NCBI RefSeq assembly: GCF_030400225.1
Contig: NZ_VJYB01000003.1
Location: 124,001 to 188,000 of the forward strand
Length of the DNA stretch: 64,000 nucleotides
From: Lactobacillus sp. UCMA15818
Lineage (GTDB): Bacteria; Bacillota; Bacilli; Lactobacillales; Lactobacillaceae
Direction of reading: 5' to 3'
The notes under the pieces are model-generated. The model was not told the DNA's origin, did not search any database, and saw nothing but the letters and a program-made list of their open reading frames with translations. The position numbers and the translations under genes are program-made. The first letter of the stretch is position 1; each line of letters starts with the position of its first letter. Of the stretch, positions 36,394-44,942 are shown one piece after another.

Positions 36394-37296
36394 GTGGTCA
36401 GAATAAAGAATAAACATGTAAATGAAGGATTTATTCCTTTTCGCAAGTACCAAACGTATTACAGAGTAGTAGGAGAAAAAACGACAAATCCACCATTGAT
36501 TTTGCTACATGGTGGACCAGGTTCAACACATAATTATTTTGAAATGCTCGATGAGATTGCAGAAACGAGTCAAAGACAATTAATAATGTATGATCAGTTA
36601 GGTTGCGGAAATTCTTCAATTCCAGATGATAAACGAGATCTTTATAAGGCCAGCACATGGCTTGATGAATTAGAGAATCTCATTACTTTTTTAGGATTGA
36701 AAGAGGTTCATCTTTTAGGCCAGTCATGGGGTGGAATGCTAGCAATCATGTATCTTTGTGATAGGGATGCAAGTGCAGTTAAAAGCGTGGTCCTATCCAG
36801 TACGCTTTCTTCAGCTGAATTATGGACTAGGGAACTTCATAGGCTTATAAAATATTTACCAAGTAATGAGCAGGAGGCTATCAGGCAGGCGGAAGAACAG
36901 CAAGACTTTAAAGATCTTTTGTATCTTAGAGCGAATGCACATTTTATGAAGTTATATGCCAGTGATGATCCAAAAGAAAGTCAGGTAGAAGTGCTAAAGC
37001 GTCCTAAAAAAAGTGGCATCGAATCTTATATAACCGCATGGGGACCAAATGAATATACACCACAAGGTAATTTGAGTGATTATGAGTATACAGAGAAATT
37101 ATCAAAGATAAAAATACCTGCGTTAATAATGAGCGGAATTAATGATTTAAGTACACCAGTAGTTTCAAAAACAATGGCTGATGCCTTGGCAAACTCAGAA
37201 TGGCATCTCTTTGCAGCTTCGCGGCACATGCCATTCATAGAAGAGAATAAAAAATATGCGGAGATTCTTACAGAATGGCTCAAAAGAAATGATTAA
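36394..37296 (+). CDS. Proline iminopeptidase-family alpha/beta hydrolase
   Basis: 300 aa, GTG start; a stop lies one codon upstream, so it cannot begin earlier, and the ribosome site is poor. Motifs: the oxyanion loop LLHGGPGSTHNYF, DQLGCGNS, nucleophile Ser in GQSWGGMLA (near 108), the late Asp in SGINDLSTP (near 250) and His in SRHMPF (near 277). The family (PepI/PepL/PepR, peptidase S33) removes N-terminal proline from peptides in lactobacilli. No signal peptide, so cytoplasmic. Immediately outside the putative cassette. Confidence 0.87.
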   Translation: MVRIKNKHVNEGFIPFRKYQTYYRVVGEKTTNPPLILLHGGPGSTHNYFEMLDEIAETSQRQLIMYDQLGCGNSSIPDDKRDLYKASTWLDELENLITFLGLKEVHLLGQSWGGMLAIMYLCDRDASAVKSVVLSSTLSSAELWTRELHRLIKYLPSNEQEAIRQAEEQQDFKDLLYLRANAHFMKLYASDDPKESQVEVLKRPKKSGIESYITAWGPNEYTPQGNLSDYEYTEKLSKIKIPALIMSGINDLSTPVVSKTMADALANSEWHLFAASRHMPFIEENKKYAEILTEWLKRND

Positions 37297-37871
37297 AAAT
37301 GATTAGTTAGTTTAATTGGACGCAGGATTTTAGCGGGATTTCCTACAGCAATCACGTTTGCGGGGATGTCATGTGTTACAACACTTCCAGCACCAATGAT
37401 TGAATTTCTTCCAATTGTTGTACCACCAAGAATGATTGCAGAGCCGCCAATCCAAACACCATCTTCAAGTGTAATGGGTCTTGCAATCATTTTTTTTGCT
37501 ATTCTTTCTGTAGGATCCTCAAGATAACTAGCGGTATAAAAGCCAACTTTTGGAGCAACATTAACATTCGCACCAATTGTAATTGTTGCGAAATCAAGCA
37601 TTGTAACATCATGATTTGCAAAAAAATTGTCTCCTATAGAGATATTAAAACCAAATGTACACATAAAGTTAGGTTCGATGTAGGCATCAGCACCAATGTT
37701 TTTAAAGAGTTGTTCAAGTATTGCAAAGTCATAACTGTTTTTAGTAATAACTAGTTGATTGAAGGCACAACATTGTTCAAAAGCATGTCTGGAAGCGGCT
37801 GTAATTTCTGGAGTAGATGCACTAAATGTATTTTCATTGATTGTTAGCCTTTTAACTTTTTCAATGTCCAT
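37293..37871 (-). CDS. Maltose/galactoside O-acetyltransferase-like protein, catalytic His replaced
   Basis: 192 aa left-handed beta-helix hexapeptide-repeat protein of the Maa/LacA type: GADAYIEPNFMCTFGFNISIG, VWIGGSAIILGGTTIG, SIIGAGSVVTHDIPANVIAVGNPAKI (key residues G-x-G-S-V-V and G-N-P-A). The family's catalytic His sits in a Y-T-A-x-H-P context. Here it reads YTASYLEDP, so Tyr appears to take its place. That predicts a weak or altered enzyme. Ends 4 bp into the convergent peptidase gene; divergent from a paralogous acetyltransferase. Confidence 0.82.
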   Translation of the reverse strand: MDIEKVKRLTINENTFSASTPEITAASRHAFEQCCAFNQLVITKNSYDFAILEQLFKNIGADAYIEPNFMCTFGFNISIGDNFFANHDVTMLDFATITIGANVNVAPKVGFYTASYLEDPTERIAKKMIARPITLEDGVWIGGSAIILGGTTIGRNSIIGAGSVVTHDIPANVIAVGNPAKILRPIKLTNHF

Positions 37872-37930
37872 TTTTTCACCTCAAGTATAGTATATAATTT
37901 AATTATAGACCAAATAAGGAGGATAACCAG

Positions 37931-38518
37931 ATGGATTTAAGCGAACATAGTGCATTAACAAATTTTGAAATAGAGTATGTTAAACAAATTACGAATTCTG
38001 GAGAGCTCTATTACGACTATGATCCCTTAATTTCCAAAGCAAGGAATCATGCATATTTTGAATGTAGGAAATATGATAATGAACTTAGGAATGGACGAAA
38101 AAAGATAGAAATAATGAAGGCCCTTTTTGCTCATTTGGGACATCATGCCGAGATTAACTTAGGATTTACGTGTGAGTTTGGATTCAATCTAACTGTAGGA
38201 AGCCACTTCAGCGCGGGAAGGGATTTTAAAGTTATCGATTGTAACAAAGTTGAAATTGGAGACAATGTTTCAATTGGTGCACAAGTTGGAATCTACACAT
38301 CTAATCATGCTGAAAATCCTGAATTACGTGCAGCACATTGGTGCAGTGAGCAGCCAATATTAATCACAGATAATGTTATCATTGAAGATAATGTGATTGT
38401 GACACCAGGCGTTGAGATTGGTGAAGGAGCGATTATCAGAGCAGGAAGTGTAGTAACTCATAATATACTTGCTAATACGGTTGCAAATGGTAATCCGTGT
38501 GAATCTCTTGTGTTGTAA
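37931..38518 (+). CDS. Maltose/galactoside O-acetyltransferase-like protein
   Basis: 195 aa, ATG behind AAGGAGGATAACC. Paralogue of the divergent neighbour, with the same beta-helix blocks (INLGFTCEFGFNLTVG, VEIGDNVSIGAQVGIYTSNH). It retains His in TSNHAENPE, the equivalent of the catalytic residue. The C-terminal repeats (VIIEDNVIVTPGVEIGEGA) end in GNPCESL in place of the usual GNPAK. Likely acetyl-CoA-dependent sugar acetyltransferase; substrate unknown. Confidence 0.82.
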   Translation: MDLSEHSALTNFEIEYVKQITNSGELYYDYDPLISKARNHAYFECRKYDNELRNGRKKIEIMKALFAHLGHHAEINLGFTCEFGFNLTVGSHFSAGRDFKVIDCNKVEIGDNVSIGAQVGIYTSNHAENPELRAAHWCSEQPILITDNVIIEDNVIVTPGVEIGEGAIIRAGSVVTHNILANTVANGNPCESLVL

Positions 38519-38549
38519 TTTCAGGCGACGTGAGTGGAGGCAAAAGATA

Positions 38550-39686
38550 GTGAATCATGCGGACATCAATAAAATTTTAAGTGATTTGATACACAGCGGA
38601 TGGGATAAACCGGTTATTAAATATATAAATAGGAAGCTGCAGTGGCAAGTAATGCTGAATAGTGCCAGCGATGACTTTGGAACAATAAACTGTAATTTGC
38701 ACGCTGTTGGTTCAAATTTATATACTAAAATGCTCAGAAAATCAAAGTTAACAGCGCACCAAAAGATTGAATTGGTCTTGTGGCAATTAGGTGCAAACAT
38801 TGATCACACTGGCTTTTTACAGTTAAATGGAGATTTTTATTTAGATTCTGCCATGCCTCCGCATAGCAACTTTTTACGCTATTTTCGTAGGCTTGTTCAA
38901 AAAGTATTTCCCGGGAAAACTTTAAAGGAATATAGTATGACAAATGATTTGGGTGAACTTGCAAATAAAGTTCATCTTTTTCGAAGTTATTTAGATTTCA
39001 ATAATATTCAATATATCCGTTCCTTTTTTAAGGGAACGACTGATTATGAAAAATTGCTCAAATATGGGAAAAAATTTTATTTTATTAAGCTGGATTATAG
39101 ATCAGATGCCAATTTTCACAATAGATTTCGTAGTGATGGTTGCTTCAAGTATCCACAAAACATGAAAGTGCAGGTTACTAGTAGGACAAGAATGTCTGAA
39201 TTTATAATTAATTTAGAATCAGGTAACTTTGTTAGTGAGTGGATTGGATATGGTTTTTTGGCTAATGAAGCAGAACAAAATAAAACTTCTTTTAAGGAAT
39301 TCAATATCGTCAATACAGAGTCCTTTAATTATGGAATACCAATAGGCGGTAGAAAACTTGCTTTTTTTGTTGATAGAGATAGCCACAATAACTTAGATGT
39401 TAGTCATCCGCGTGATTCGTTAACTCGCAGGAGATTGACCAAAAAACAAAGTACTTCCTATTACTGGAAGTTTGAAGAATCCTATTATAAAAAGGATGGT
39501 AGCGGTCGATATGCGGGCCAGTATGCAGATATCGTAAAAAAAGGTTATAGGGATTATTATGCTTGGAATTCAGTAAGGGAAAAAGAAAAGGTTTATTATA
39601 AATTTGTTGCATATTGTCGCAGTATTTATCCTAAAAGGAATCCCGGCTTTTACTGTTTCTTAAAAAAAAGCAAAAAAGATTTTTGA
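38550..39686 (+). CDS. Unrecognised protein, possibly DUF3114 family
   Basis: 378 aa from the GTG at 38550 (GGAGG 9 nt upstream); the frame is open 27 codons further but overlaps the acetyltransferase and lacks a site. Soluble and basic, with no membrane segment. Conspicuous blocks: LVLWQLGANIDHTGFLQLNG, MPPHSNFLRYFRRLVQKVFP (shown by M-P-x-H-S-x-F-L-R), an Arg/Lys-rich central part, and a Tyr/Lys-rich C-terminus (RRRLTKKQSTSYYWKFEESYY-like, key residues S-Y-Y-W-K). The blocks recall DUF3114 proteins of streptococci and lactobacilli, from memory only. No function can be given. Confidence 0.65.
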   Translation: MNHADINKILSDLIHSGWDKPVIKYINRKLQWQVMLNSASDDFGTINCNLHAVGSNLYTKMLRKSKLTAHQKIELVLWQLGANIDHTGFLQLNGDFYLDSAMPPHSNFLRYFRRLVQKVFPGKTLKEYSMTNDLGELANKVHLFRSYLDFNNIQYIRSFFKGTTDYEKLLKYGKKFYFIKLDYRSDANFHNRFRSDGCFKYPQNMKVQVTSRTRMSEFIINLESGNFVSEWIGYGFLANEAEQNKTSFKEFNIVNTESFNYGIPIGGRKLAFFVDRDSHNNLDVSHPRDSLTRRRLTKKQSTSYYWKFEESYYKKDGSGRYAGQYADIVKKGYRDYYAWNSVREKEKVYYKFVAYCRSIYPKRNPGFYCFLKKSKKDF

Positions 39687-39832
39687 AACATTATGTACTG
39701 ATATTATTGAACTTTTTGCGATTATTAGTTTAAAAGCAATTCTTTATTTTTTCTTAAAAAGCTAGTATGATATTAATTGGTCGTTTTTTGGAAATAGAAT
39801 GAAGTTAACAAAGAAAGGGTGTATAAATCATT

Positions 39833-40567
39833 TTGATTACATTATCGGGGATTATTGGATCGGGTAAGTCAAGTATGACTGAAATATTAGCAAAAGAACT
39901 CGGGACGAAGGCTTTTTTTGAACCAGTTGAGGATAATCCTGTTCTACCATTATTTTATAAGGGAAATGAAATTGCAGCTCAAAAAAGGGCAGAAGGGGAT
40001 AATGAAGCAACTAACCCCTATGCATATCTTCTACAAACATATTTTCTTAATAAGAGATTTAAAATGATTAAGGAAGCCATGCAAGATGACAATAATATTT
40101 TAGATCGCTCAATCTATGAAGACGAGCTATTTATGAAGATGAATACTGAAATGGGTAATGCAACAGAAGTGGAATATCAAATATATCAGAGCTTACTGGC
40201 CAATATGATGGAGGAATTACCTTTTGCTGCAAAAAAGAAATCACCAGATTTGATGATTACAATTCATGTTTCATATGAAACAATGATTAAAAGAATTACT
40301 AAAAGAGGTCGTGATTATGAACTAGTGGAAAATGATCCTTCTTTAGTTGATTATTACAAACGACTTTTGAAATATTACGATGAGTGGGTTGAGTCATACA
40401 CTATCTCACCGTTGCTAGTTGTAGAGGGTGATCAATTCGATTTTGTTGGTAATGTTAGTGATAGAATTACCATATTGGAATTAATCGAAAAAGAGTTGTA
40501 TAAGTTGGGTAAGCTTACAGATGAGCAGTTACAGAATTTTCATGAGGAACATCAGAAGCTGGTTTAA
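39833..40567 (+). CDS. Deoxynucleoside kinase (deoxyadenosine/deoxyguanosine kinase family)
   Basis: 244 aa, TTG start with AAAGGGTG upstream. P-loop at the N-terminus (LSGIIGSGKSSM), FFEPVEDNP, the DRSIYED motif (ERS equivalent) and the lid R-x-x-x-R in KRITKRGRDYE. Such kinases phosphorylate purine deoxynucleosides for salvage. Lactobacilli typically carry a tandem heterodimer pair (Dak/Dgk); only one gene is present here. Monocistronic. Confidence 0.87.
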   Translation: MITLSGIIGSGKSSMTEILAKELGTKAFFEPVEDNPVLPLFYKGNEIAAQKRAEGDNEATNPYAYLLQTYFLNKRFKMIKEAMQDDNNILDRSIYEDELFMKMNTEMGNATEVEYQIYQSLLANMMEELPFAAKKKSPDLMITIHVSYETMIKRITKRGRDYELVENDPSLVDYYKRLLKYYDEWVESYTISPLLVVEGDQFDFVGNVSDRITILELIEKELYKLGKLTDEQLQNFHEEHQKLV

Positions 40568-40697
40568 GGCAACTTATTTCTGAAACACACCGTTAGAGTA
40601 AAAAAGAGAATGAAACATGAAACACGTTAAAGTAATAGATGAGATAACCTTTCAATCTGCATAATAATCTAGAACCAGAAATGGTAAGGTGAAATTC

Positions 40698-41642
40698 TTG
40701 GAATATAAAAAGAGTGATATCACAGATAAGACATTAAAAAAAGATGTACGCCAGGTCACTACGATAATTTTTGTTTATTTCATAGTTTTTCAATTTGCAG
40801 CACTTGTTTCATCACTTATATTATCTTCTATGAGAAAAGAAAGTAAAGCTGCAGTTAATGATTTTCTTAGTAATAGTGGATTACCATATTTAGTTGCAAT
40901 TGGGTTAGGACTTTTCGTGATTTTTGTAAGTATGACTCCTAGCATAAGGAAACAAACCTTTGCAGTAAGTACAAGAAAGATGACAGGTGGAATCTTTCTT
41001 GCGCTTGTCGCAGTAGTAATGACTGGTCAAGTTGTTCTAAGTGTCTATGGTTCTCTTTTTGAACACCTTGTCAACCTGATAGGCTACACTTCAACGGAAC
41101 AACTAAAAGAAGCTACAGGAACCAGTAAAACAATTTCGATGTTGTTATATGCTGGATTTCTTGGTCCCGTTACTGAAGAGATTGTTTTTAGGGGCTTTTT
41201 GTTACGTAATTTAGAGAAATATGGTCAAGGATTTGCAATTATAATTTCGGCTTACATGTTTGGACTGTACCACAGTAATTTTCTTCAAACTCCATTTGCA
41301 TTTGTTGTAGGGCTGATTTTAGGATACGTGGCGCTGACCTATGGTATCAAATGGTCAATTTTACTGCACATTTTTAATAACTTTGTGTTAGGAGATACTC
41401 TCAATTATTTTTTACAGAATTTCAATGACAGGCAAGCGGATATTGTCAGTAGTACTCTGATTTGGACTGGTGGAGTTATCGGAATGGTAATTCTATGGTT
41501 TTACAAAGGGGCAATACGTAAATGGTATAGAAGCAATAAACCAACTGGAAAAGAATTGAAGCTTGCGTTCACAGGGAAAAGCTTAATTTTAATCACTATT
41601 ATAATTTTTATTATTTCTTGCTTGGGATTAGATAAAATATAA
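40698..41642 (+). CDS. CPBP family intramembrane metalloprotease
   Basis: 314 aa if started at the TTG at 40698, which AAGGTG (40686-40691) serves at correct spacing; a GTG at 40689 in frame is the alternative. Multi-spanning, with the CPBP (Abi) motifs EEIVFRGFLLRNL (Glu-Glu and Arg), FGLYHSNF (His) and ILLHIFNNF (His, Asn). These form the Rce1-like intramembrane active site. In lactobacilli such proteins process CAAX-like or bacteriocin-related substrates, and some give bacteriocin immunity; no bacteriocin gene is adjacent. Confidence 0.87.
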   Translation: MEYKKSDITDKTLKKDVRQVTTIIFVYFIVFQFAALVSSLILSSMRKESKAAVNDFLSNSGLPYLVAIGLGLFVIFVSMTPSIRKQTFAVSTRKMTGGIFLALVAVVMTGQVVLSVYGSLFEHLVNLIGYTSTEQLKEATGTSKTISMLLYAGFLGPVTEEIVFRGFLLRNLEKYGQGFAIIISAYMFGLYHSNFLQTPFAFVVGLILGYVALTYGIKWSILLHIFNNFVLGDTLNYFLQNFNDRQADIVSSTLIWTGGVIGMVILWFYKGAIRKWYRSNKPTGKELKLAFTGKSLILITIIIFIISCLGLDKI

Positions 41643-41745
41643 AGATGTTAATTTAATCACAACTTTTGTGTGATTACTTGAAGTTTATAAATTCAAGGGC
41701 TATCATGATATTAGAAATATTTTTCCCCAAAGGCGGGTGGTTGAG

Positions 41746-42204
41746 ATGATGCAAAATTATAAACGAGTTTTGGTAGCAATAGATGGTTCTAAAGGTTCCG
41801 AAGTTGCTTTAGCTAAGGCGATAGAAACAGTGAAGAATAATGAAGGATCCACATTAGATGTTTTACGTGTGCTTGACTTGAATTCCTTAGAATATGGTGG
41901 AGCTGGAATTGCTTTAGATGGCAGTGAAGTTTACCGAATTGAACAAGCTAATGAGGAATACATGTTTAGTTTGAAACAAAAGTTAGTTAAAGAAAATGGG
42001 CTTAATGAAGAAGCTGTACATGTTCACTTACGTTTTGGAAATCCAAAACTTGTGATTGCGCATGATTTTCAGCCTGAATATGGTAATGATTTGATTCTGG
42101 TTGGCTCGACAGGAAAGAATTTCTTTGAGCGACTAGTGATTGGGTCAGTTGCGTCTTATGTTATTAGGAATGCATCATGTGATGTGCTTATGGCTCGTAA
42201 CTAG
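41746..42204 (+). CDS. Universal stress protein, UspA family
   Basis: 152 aa from the ATG at 41746; a GTG at 41737 adds three residues. Usp fold with VLVAIDGSKGSEVAL at the N-terminus and the ATP-binding G-2x-G-9x-G(S/T) motif at the C-terminus (LVGSTGKNFFERLVIGSVASYV; key residues G-S-T-G and G-S-V-A). Probably an ATP-binding stress protein. Monocistronic. Confidence 0.9.
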   Translation: MMQNYKRVLVAIDGSKGSEVALAKAIETVKNNEGSTLDVLRVLDLNSLEYGGAGIALDGSEVYRIEQANEEYMFSLKQKLVKENGLNEEAVHVHLRFGNPKLVIAHDFQPEYGNDLILVGSTGKNFFERLVIGSVASYVIRNASCDVLMARN

Positions 42205-42271
42205 TTTTTCGGAGCAAAAATAATAAAGAGATTCTGAAGATAATCTTAAAATTGTGTTCTAGAATACAAAT

Positions 42272-42297
42272 AGAGGTGCTGGGTTAAATAAACTTTG
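42272..42297 (+). repeat. Intergenic repeat, copy B, left fragment
   Basis: AGAGGTGCTGGGTTAAATAA and the next bases match the start of copy A at 15814. The copy is interrupted at about 42296 by an IS remnant and resumes at 42697. Confidence 0.55.
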
Positions 42298-42696
42298 GTT
42301 CTTTGTCAATCGCTGTTGATGAGAAACTTTTATAAGAAAATCAATTCATTTTCGAATTGGTTTTCTTTTTTTTATTCGAATCGTAAATTCAATTCTAATC
42401 TGGGTGTAAAAATGTGACCAATTTCTGTAGCCGTATGCCATGCGTTTAATTTGTTTGATTTTGCAATTAATGCCTTCTAGTGGGCCATTTGAATAGTTAC
42501 TTGCCATCATGCATTTGATATTTGGGCCTTGGATTTGAAGTATATTTTCGATAGAATAGTCTTGGAACACGTTTTCTCATTTTCCTTTACTTTTACTTTG
42601 GTCGGTATTTGGTGGTGCATTTGGGAACTTGTTCTTTTATTGTACATGAAAATTAGGTGTTGATGAACTTCCATCAACACCTAATATTGTAGAGCT
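42295..42696 (-). mobile_element. ISL3-family IS remnant inserted in a repeat
   Basis: Left edge GGTTCTTTGTCAATC-GCTGTTGATG resembles an ISL3 terminal inverted repeat. The right edge carries the partly matching CATCAACACC...GAGC. Between them only the end of the transposase gene remains (42346-42570). The flanks are the two halves of an intergenic repeat. Confidence 0.6.
42346..42570 (-). pseudogene. ISL3-family transposase, C-terminal fragment
   Basis: 74 codons. SNYSNGPLEGINCKIKQIKR followed by MAYGYRNWSHFYTQIRI is the ISL3 (DDE_Tnp_ISL3) C-terminal signature. The N-terminal about 330 residues, including the zinc-binding and first catalytic residues, are missing, so it is inactive. Confidence 0.8.
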
Positions 42697-42850
42697 GTCA
42701 AATTTTGATTCAGCGCCTCTATTTATTCCGTATAAACGTGTTTCGTAAGTCAAAACTCTCCGTCTAACTTCGGATTACTCATAACAAAGTACTCGCTATG
42801 TTCGTAATTTCGAGTTAATACTCAAATTTTCCTGACTTATGGCGCGCTCC
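42697..42850 (+). repeat. Intergenic repeat, copy B, right fragment
   Basis: TCAAATTTTGATTCAGC, then AAACGTGTTTCGTAAGTCAA, CGTCTAACTTCGGATTACTC, CTATGTTCGTAATTTCGAGT and TACTCAAA, in the same order as at 15811-15977. Confidence 0.7.
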
Positions 42851-42868
42851 TTCTATTTATTACGAAAA

Positions 42869-43786
42869 TTACATTGTAGCAAACTTTTCTTTAATAGTAG
42901 CTGCAGAAGTTGCTAGTTTTTGTTCTTCTTCAGGTTGGAGAGGAATATCAATGAGTTCTTCAACTCCATTTTTTCCGATTATTCCTGGTTGACCTAAATA
43001 TGAGTCATATTTGACATTGTAAGATGAACAAGGACACATTAGTTGTGCATCATCAAGGACTGCGCGACTAAGTTTAATTGCACAGGTTGCAATTGCGAAG
43101 CTAGTATAGCCTTTACCTGAATGAACAGCCCAACCGCCTGATCGTGCGGTATCCTCAAGTGTGTCTAAGTCTAGATTCATTTTTGGAGCAAGGGTCTCAA
43201 GCGGAAGTCCATTAACACTGACTGTTGACCATGCTACAAATTGAGATTCACCATGTTCACCATATACAAAACCAGATACATTTTTAGGATCAACATTAAA
43301 TTTCTCTGATACAACACGCTGCATACGAGCAGTATCTAGGAAAGTCCCTGTTCCAAGTACACGTGAACCAGGCAATCCGATTTCTTTTTGAAGATATTGA
43401 GTAATTGCATCACAAGGATTCATCGTATCAATTAAGATGCCGCTAAATCCACTTTTTTTAATTTTAGGTGCAATATCTTTTACAATTTCACGAGTATATT
43501 CGAATTCGGCCCATCTATTACCGCTTGCATTGTCAAGTGCATGAATATTTCCTGCAGTAACAAAAAGAATATCTGTATCTGCTAGTTCTGAATAATCTTG
43601 AATTTTAATTTTGGGTCTGCTGCCTAGTCGTGCTGTTGCATCTTGAAGATCAAGTTGTTCTGCTCTTGCTTTTTTCTTATTTTTATCTATTAGAATCAAT
43701 TCATCGGCAAAGCCTTGAATTACAAGTGAGAATGCGATTGCAGCTCCAACATGTCCTACACCGATGATTGCATATTTTCTACTCAT
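42869..43786 (-). CDS. L-2-hydroxyisocaproate dehydrogenase-like NAD-dependent dehydrogenase
   Basis: 305 aa of the LDH/MDH family. Rossmann motif IGVGHVGAAIAFSL, NAD-binding Asp in LILIDKNKKKA, DTMNPCDAIT, the GTGTFLDTARMQR helix (substrate-binding Arg) and the catalytic His in VYGEHGESQFV. LDT and the loop sequence are closer to L-HicDH of Weissella/Lactobacillus than to ordinary L-LDH (which has GSGTVLDS). It reduces branched 2-oxo acids, for example ketoisocaproate, to L-2-hydroxy acids, regenerating NAD+. The operon mate ilvE makes those keto acids from Leu, Ile and Val, which strengthens the call. Confidence 0.85.
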   Translation of the reverse strand: MSRKYAIIGVGHVGAAIAFSLVIQGFADELILIDKNKKKARAEQLDLQDATARLGSRPKIKIQDYSELADTDILFVTAGNIHALDNASGNRWAEFEYTREIVKDIAPKIKKSGFSGILIDTMNPCDAITQYLQKEIGLPGSRVLGTGTFLDTARMQRVVSEKFNVDPKNVSGFVYGEHGESQFVAWSTVSVNGLPLETLAPKMNLDLDTLEDTARSGGWAVHSGKGYTSFAIATCAIKLSRAVLDDAQLMCPCSSYNVKYDSYLGQPGIIGKNGVEELIDIPLQPEEEQKLATSAATIKEKFATM

Positions 43787-43815
43787 TTTTTACATCCCTT
43801 GCTAATTAGAATTAG

Positions 43816-44901
43816 TTAAACGATCTCCAAGTGTAATTGATTTTCTTTGATAAAACCAGCTTTTTTCATCATTCCATATGCCACCAGTGAAATAACCATA
43901 GGTAAGACAACCCCTGTAAACATGTAGATTGCGAATTGGCTCCATCCTTGTGCGGCATAGGCCAAGGGTGCAATAAAGGAATTTAATCCTAAACCGGCCA
44001 GTTTATAGGTTGAGCGGAAGCCAAACATAATCGTTGCAATTGGGGCACAGACAACAGCTGAGAGCAGCGAAGGGACTAATAGATATGGGTTAATCAAAAG
44101 ATTTGGAAATTGTACTTTTGGTGTCATAACTCCTTGCGCAATATTAGCTCCTAAGTTATTTTGGCGAAATGACATTGCTGTAAAGGCAACAAATTGTGAT
44201 GTTGTTCCAATCAAAGCAGCAGCTGACGAAATTGGATCCAATGTTAAAGCGATTGCTAAAGCTGCTGATGACGCTGGGGTCATTAAGAAGAGTGCCCAGA
44301 CTACAGAAATTGAAATTGAGCCTACTAATGGATTTACTTGCATTGTCTCAGCAATGAATGCACTGGCGTTTAACAACAATGGAGTAGTGACAGCAGCCAG
44401 GCCTAACCCGCAAATTCCTCCTACCAAGGTTGCAGTGAAAGGAACAAGCATCATATCTAAAGGTGTCTTACCAGATAGATATTTACCAATTAAGGCGGCA
44501 ATCAATCCAGCTAAGACAGCACTGACTGGCTGACCTGTTGCAAAAGTTGCACTTCCGGCAGCTTGCATTAAAGATGTGCCGGTTGCAGTTGTTCCATTGA
44601 CAGCTGTTGAAGTAAAGTGCACCGCATTTGCACCAATTGTTGAAGAAATCATTGCACTAAAAATGACGAGCGAGCTTGTCTCTAATTGAGATGCAATTGC
44701 AACACCAAGAGCGGGGGCTAATAAATCATTAGCAATAACACCGACCTGATATAAGGCATTCCAGTGAATAAACGAGGCAATTGTCTGCAGCAACAGTCCG
44801 ATCCCTAATGTGACTAAGATGGCATTGGAAACGGCAGCTGAGATTCGATATACATAGTCCTTAACTGTTGTCGTTGATTTTGTAGCACCTGTGTTCTCCA
44901 T
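43816..44901 (-). CDS. EIIC-fold membrane protein (PTS_EIIC_2/PfoR-like), orphan
   Basis: 361 aa, ATG behind AGGAG. About ten hydrophobic helices with glycine/alanine-rich repeats (AILVTLGIGLLLQTIASF, LDMMLVPFTATLVGGICGLG shown by D-M-M-L-V-P; QGVMTPKVQFPNLLINP). The pattern fits the PTS_EIIC_2 (PF13303) group that includes PfoR-like proteins. No EIIA or EIIB domain is fused or adjacent, so sugar phosphotransfer is doubtful. It lies between ilvE and the hydroxyacid dehydrogenase behind a branched-chain amino acid attenuator. I infer a role in moving a branched-chain amino, keto or hydroxy acid. Confidence 0.7.
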   Translation of the reverse strand: MENTGATKSTTTVKDYVYRISAAVSNAILVTLGIGLLLQTIASFIHWNALYQVGVIANDLLAPALGVAIASQLETSSLVIFSAMISSTIGANAVHFTSTAVNGTTATGTSLMQAAGSATFATGQPVSAVLAGLIAALIGKYLSGKTPLDMMLVPFTATLVGGICGLGLAAVTTPLLLNASAFIAETMQVNPLVGSISISVVWALFLMTPASSAALAIALTLDPISSAAALIGTTSQFVAFTAMSFRQNNLGANIAQGVMTPKVQFPNLLINPYLLVPSLLSAVVCAPIATIMFGFRSTYKLAGLGLNSFIAPLAYAAQGWSQFAIYMFTGVVLPMVISLVAYGMMKKAGFIKENQLHLEIV

Positions 44902-44942
44902 TGTTGAACAACTCCTATTCCTTTTTTTGTCCTAATACTGTC

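Noticed and set aside
43816-44901. Ordinary sugar PTS permease
   Set aside because: No EIIA or EIIB domain is fused or nearby and the operon context is amino acid metabolism, so a sugar PTS role was not assigned.
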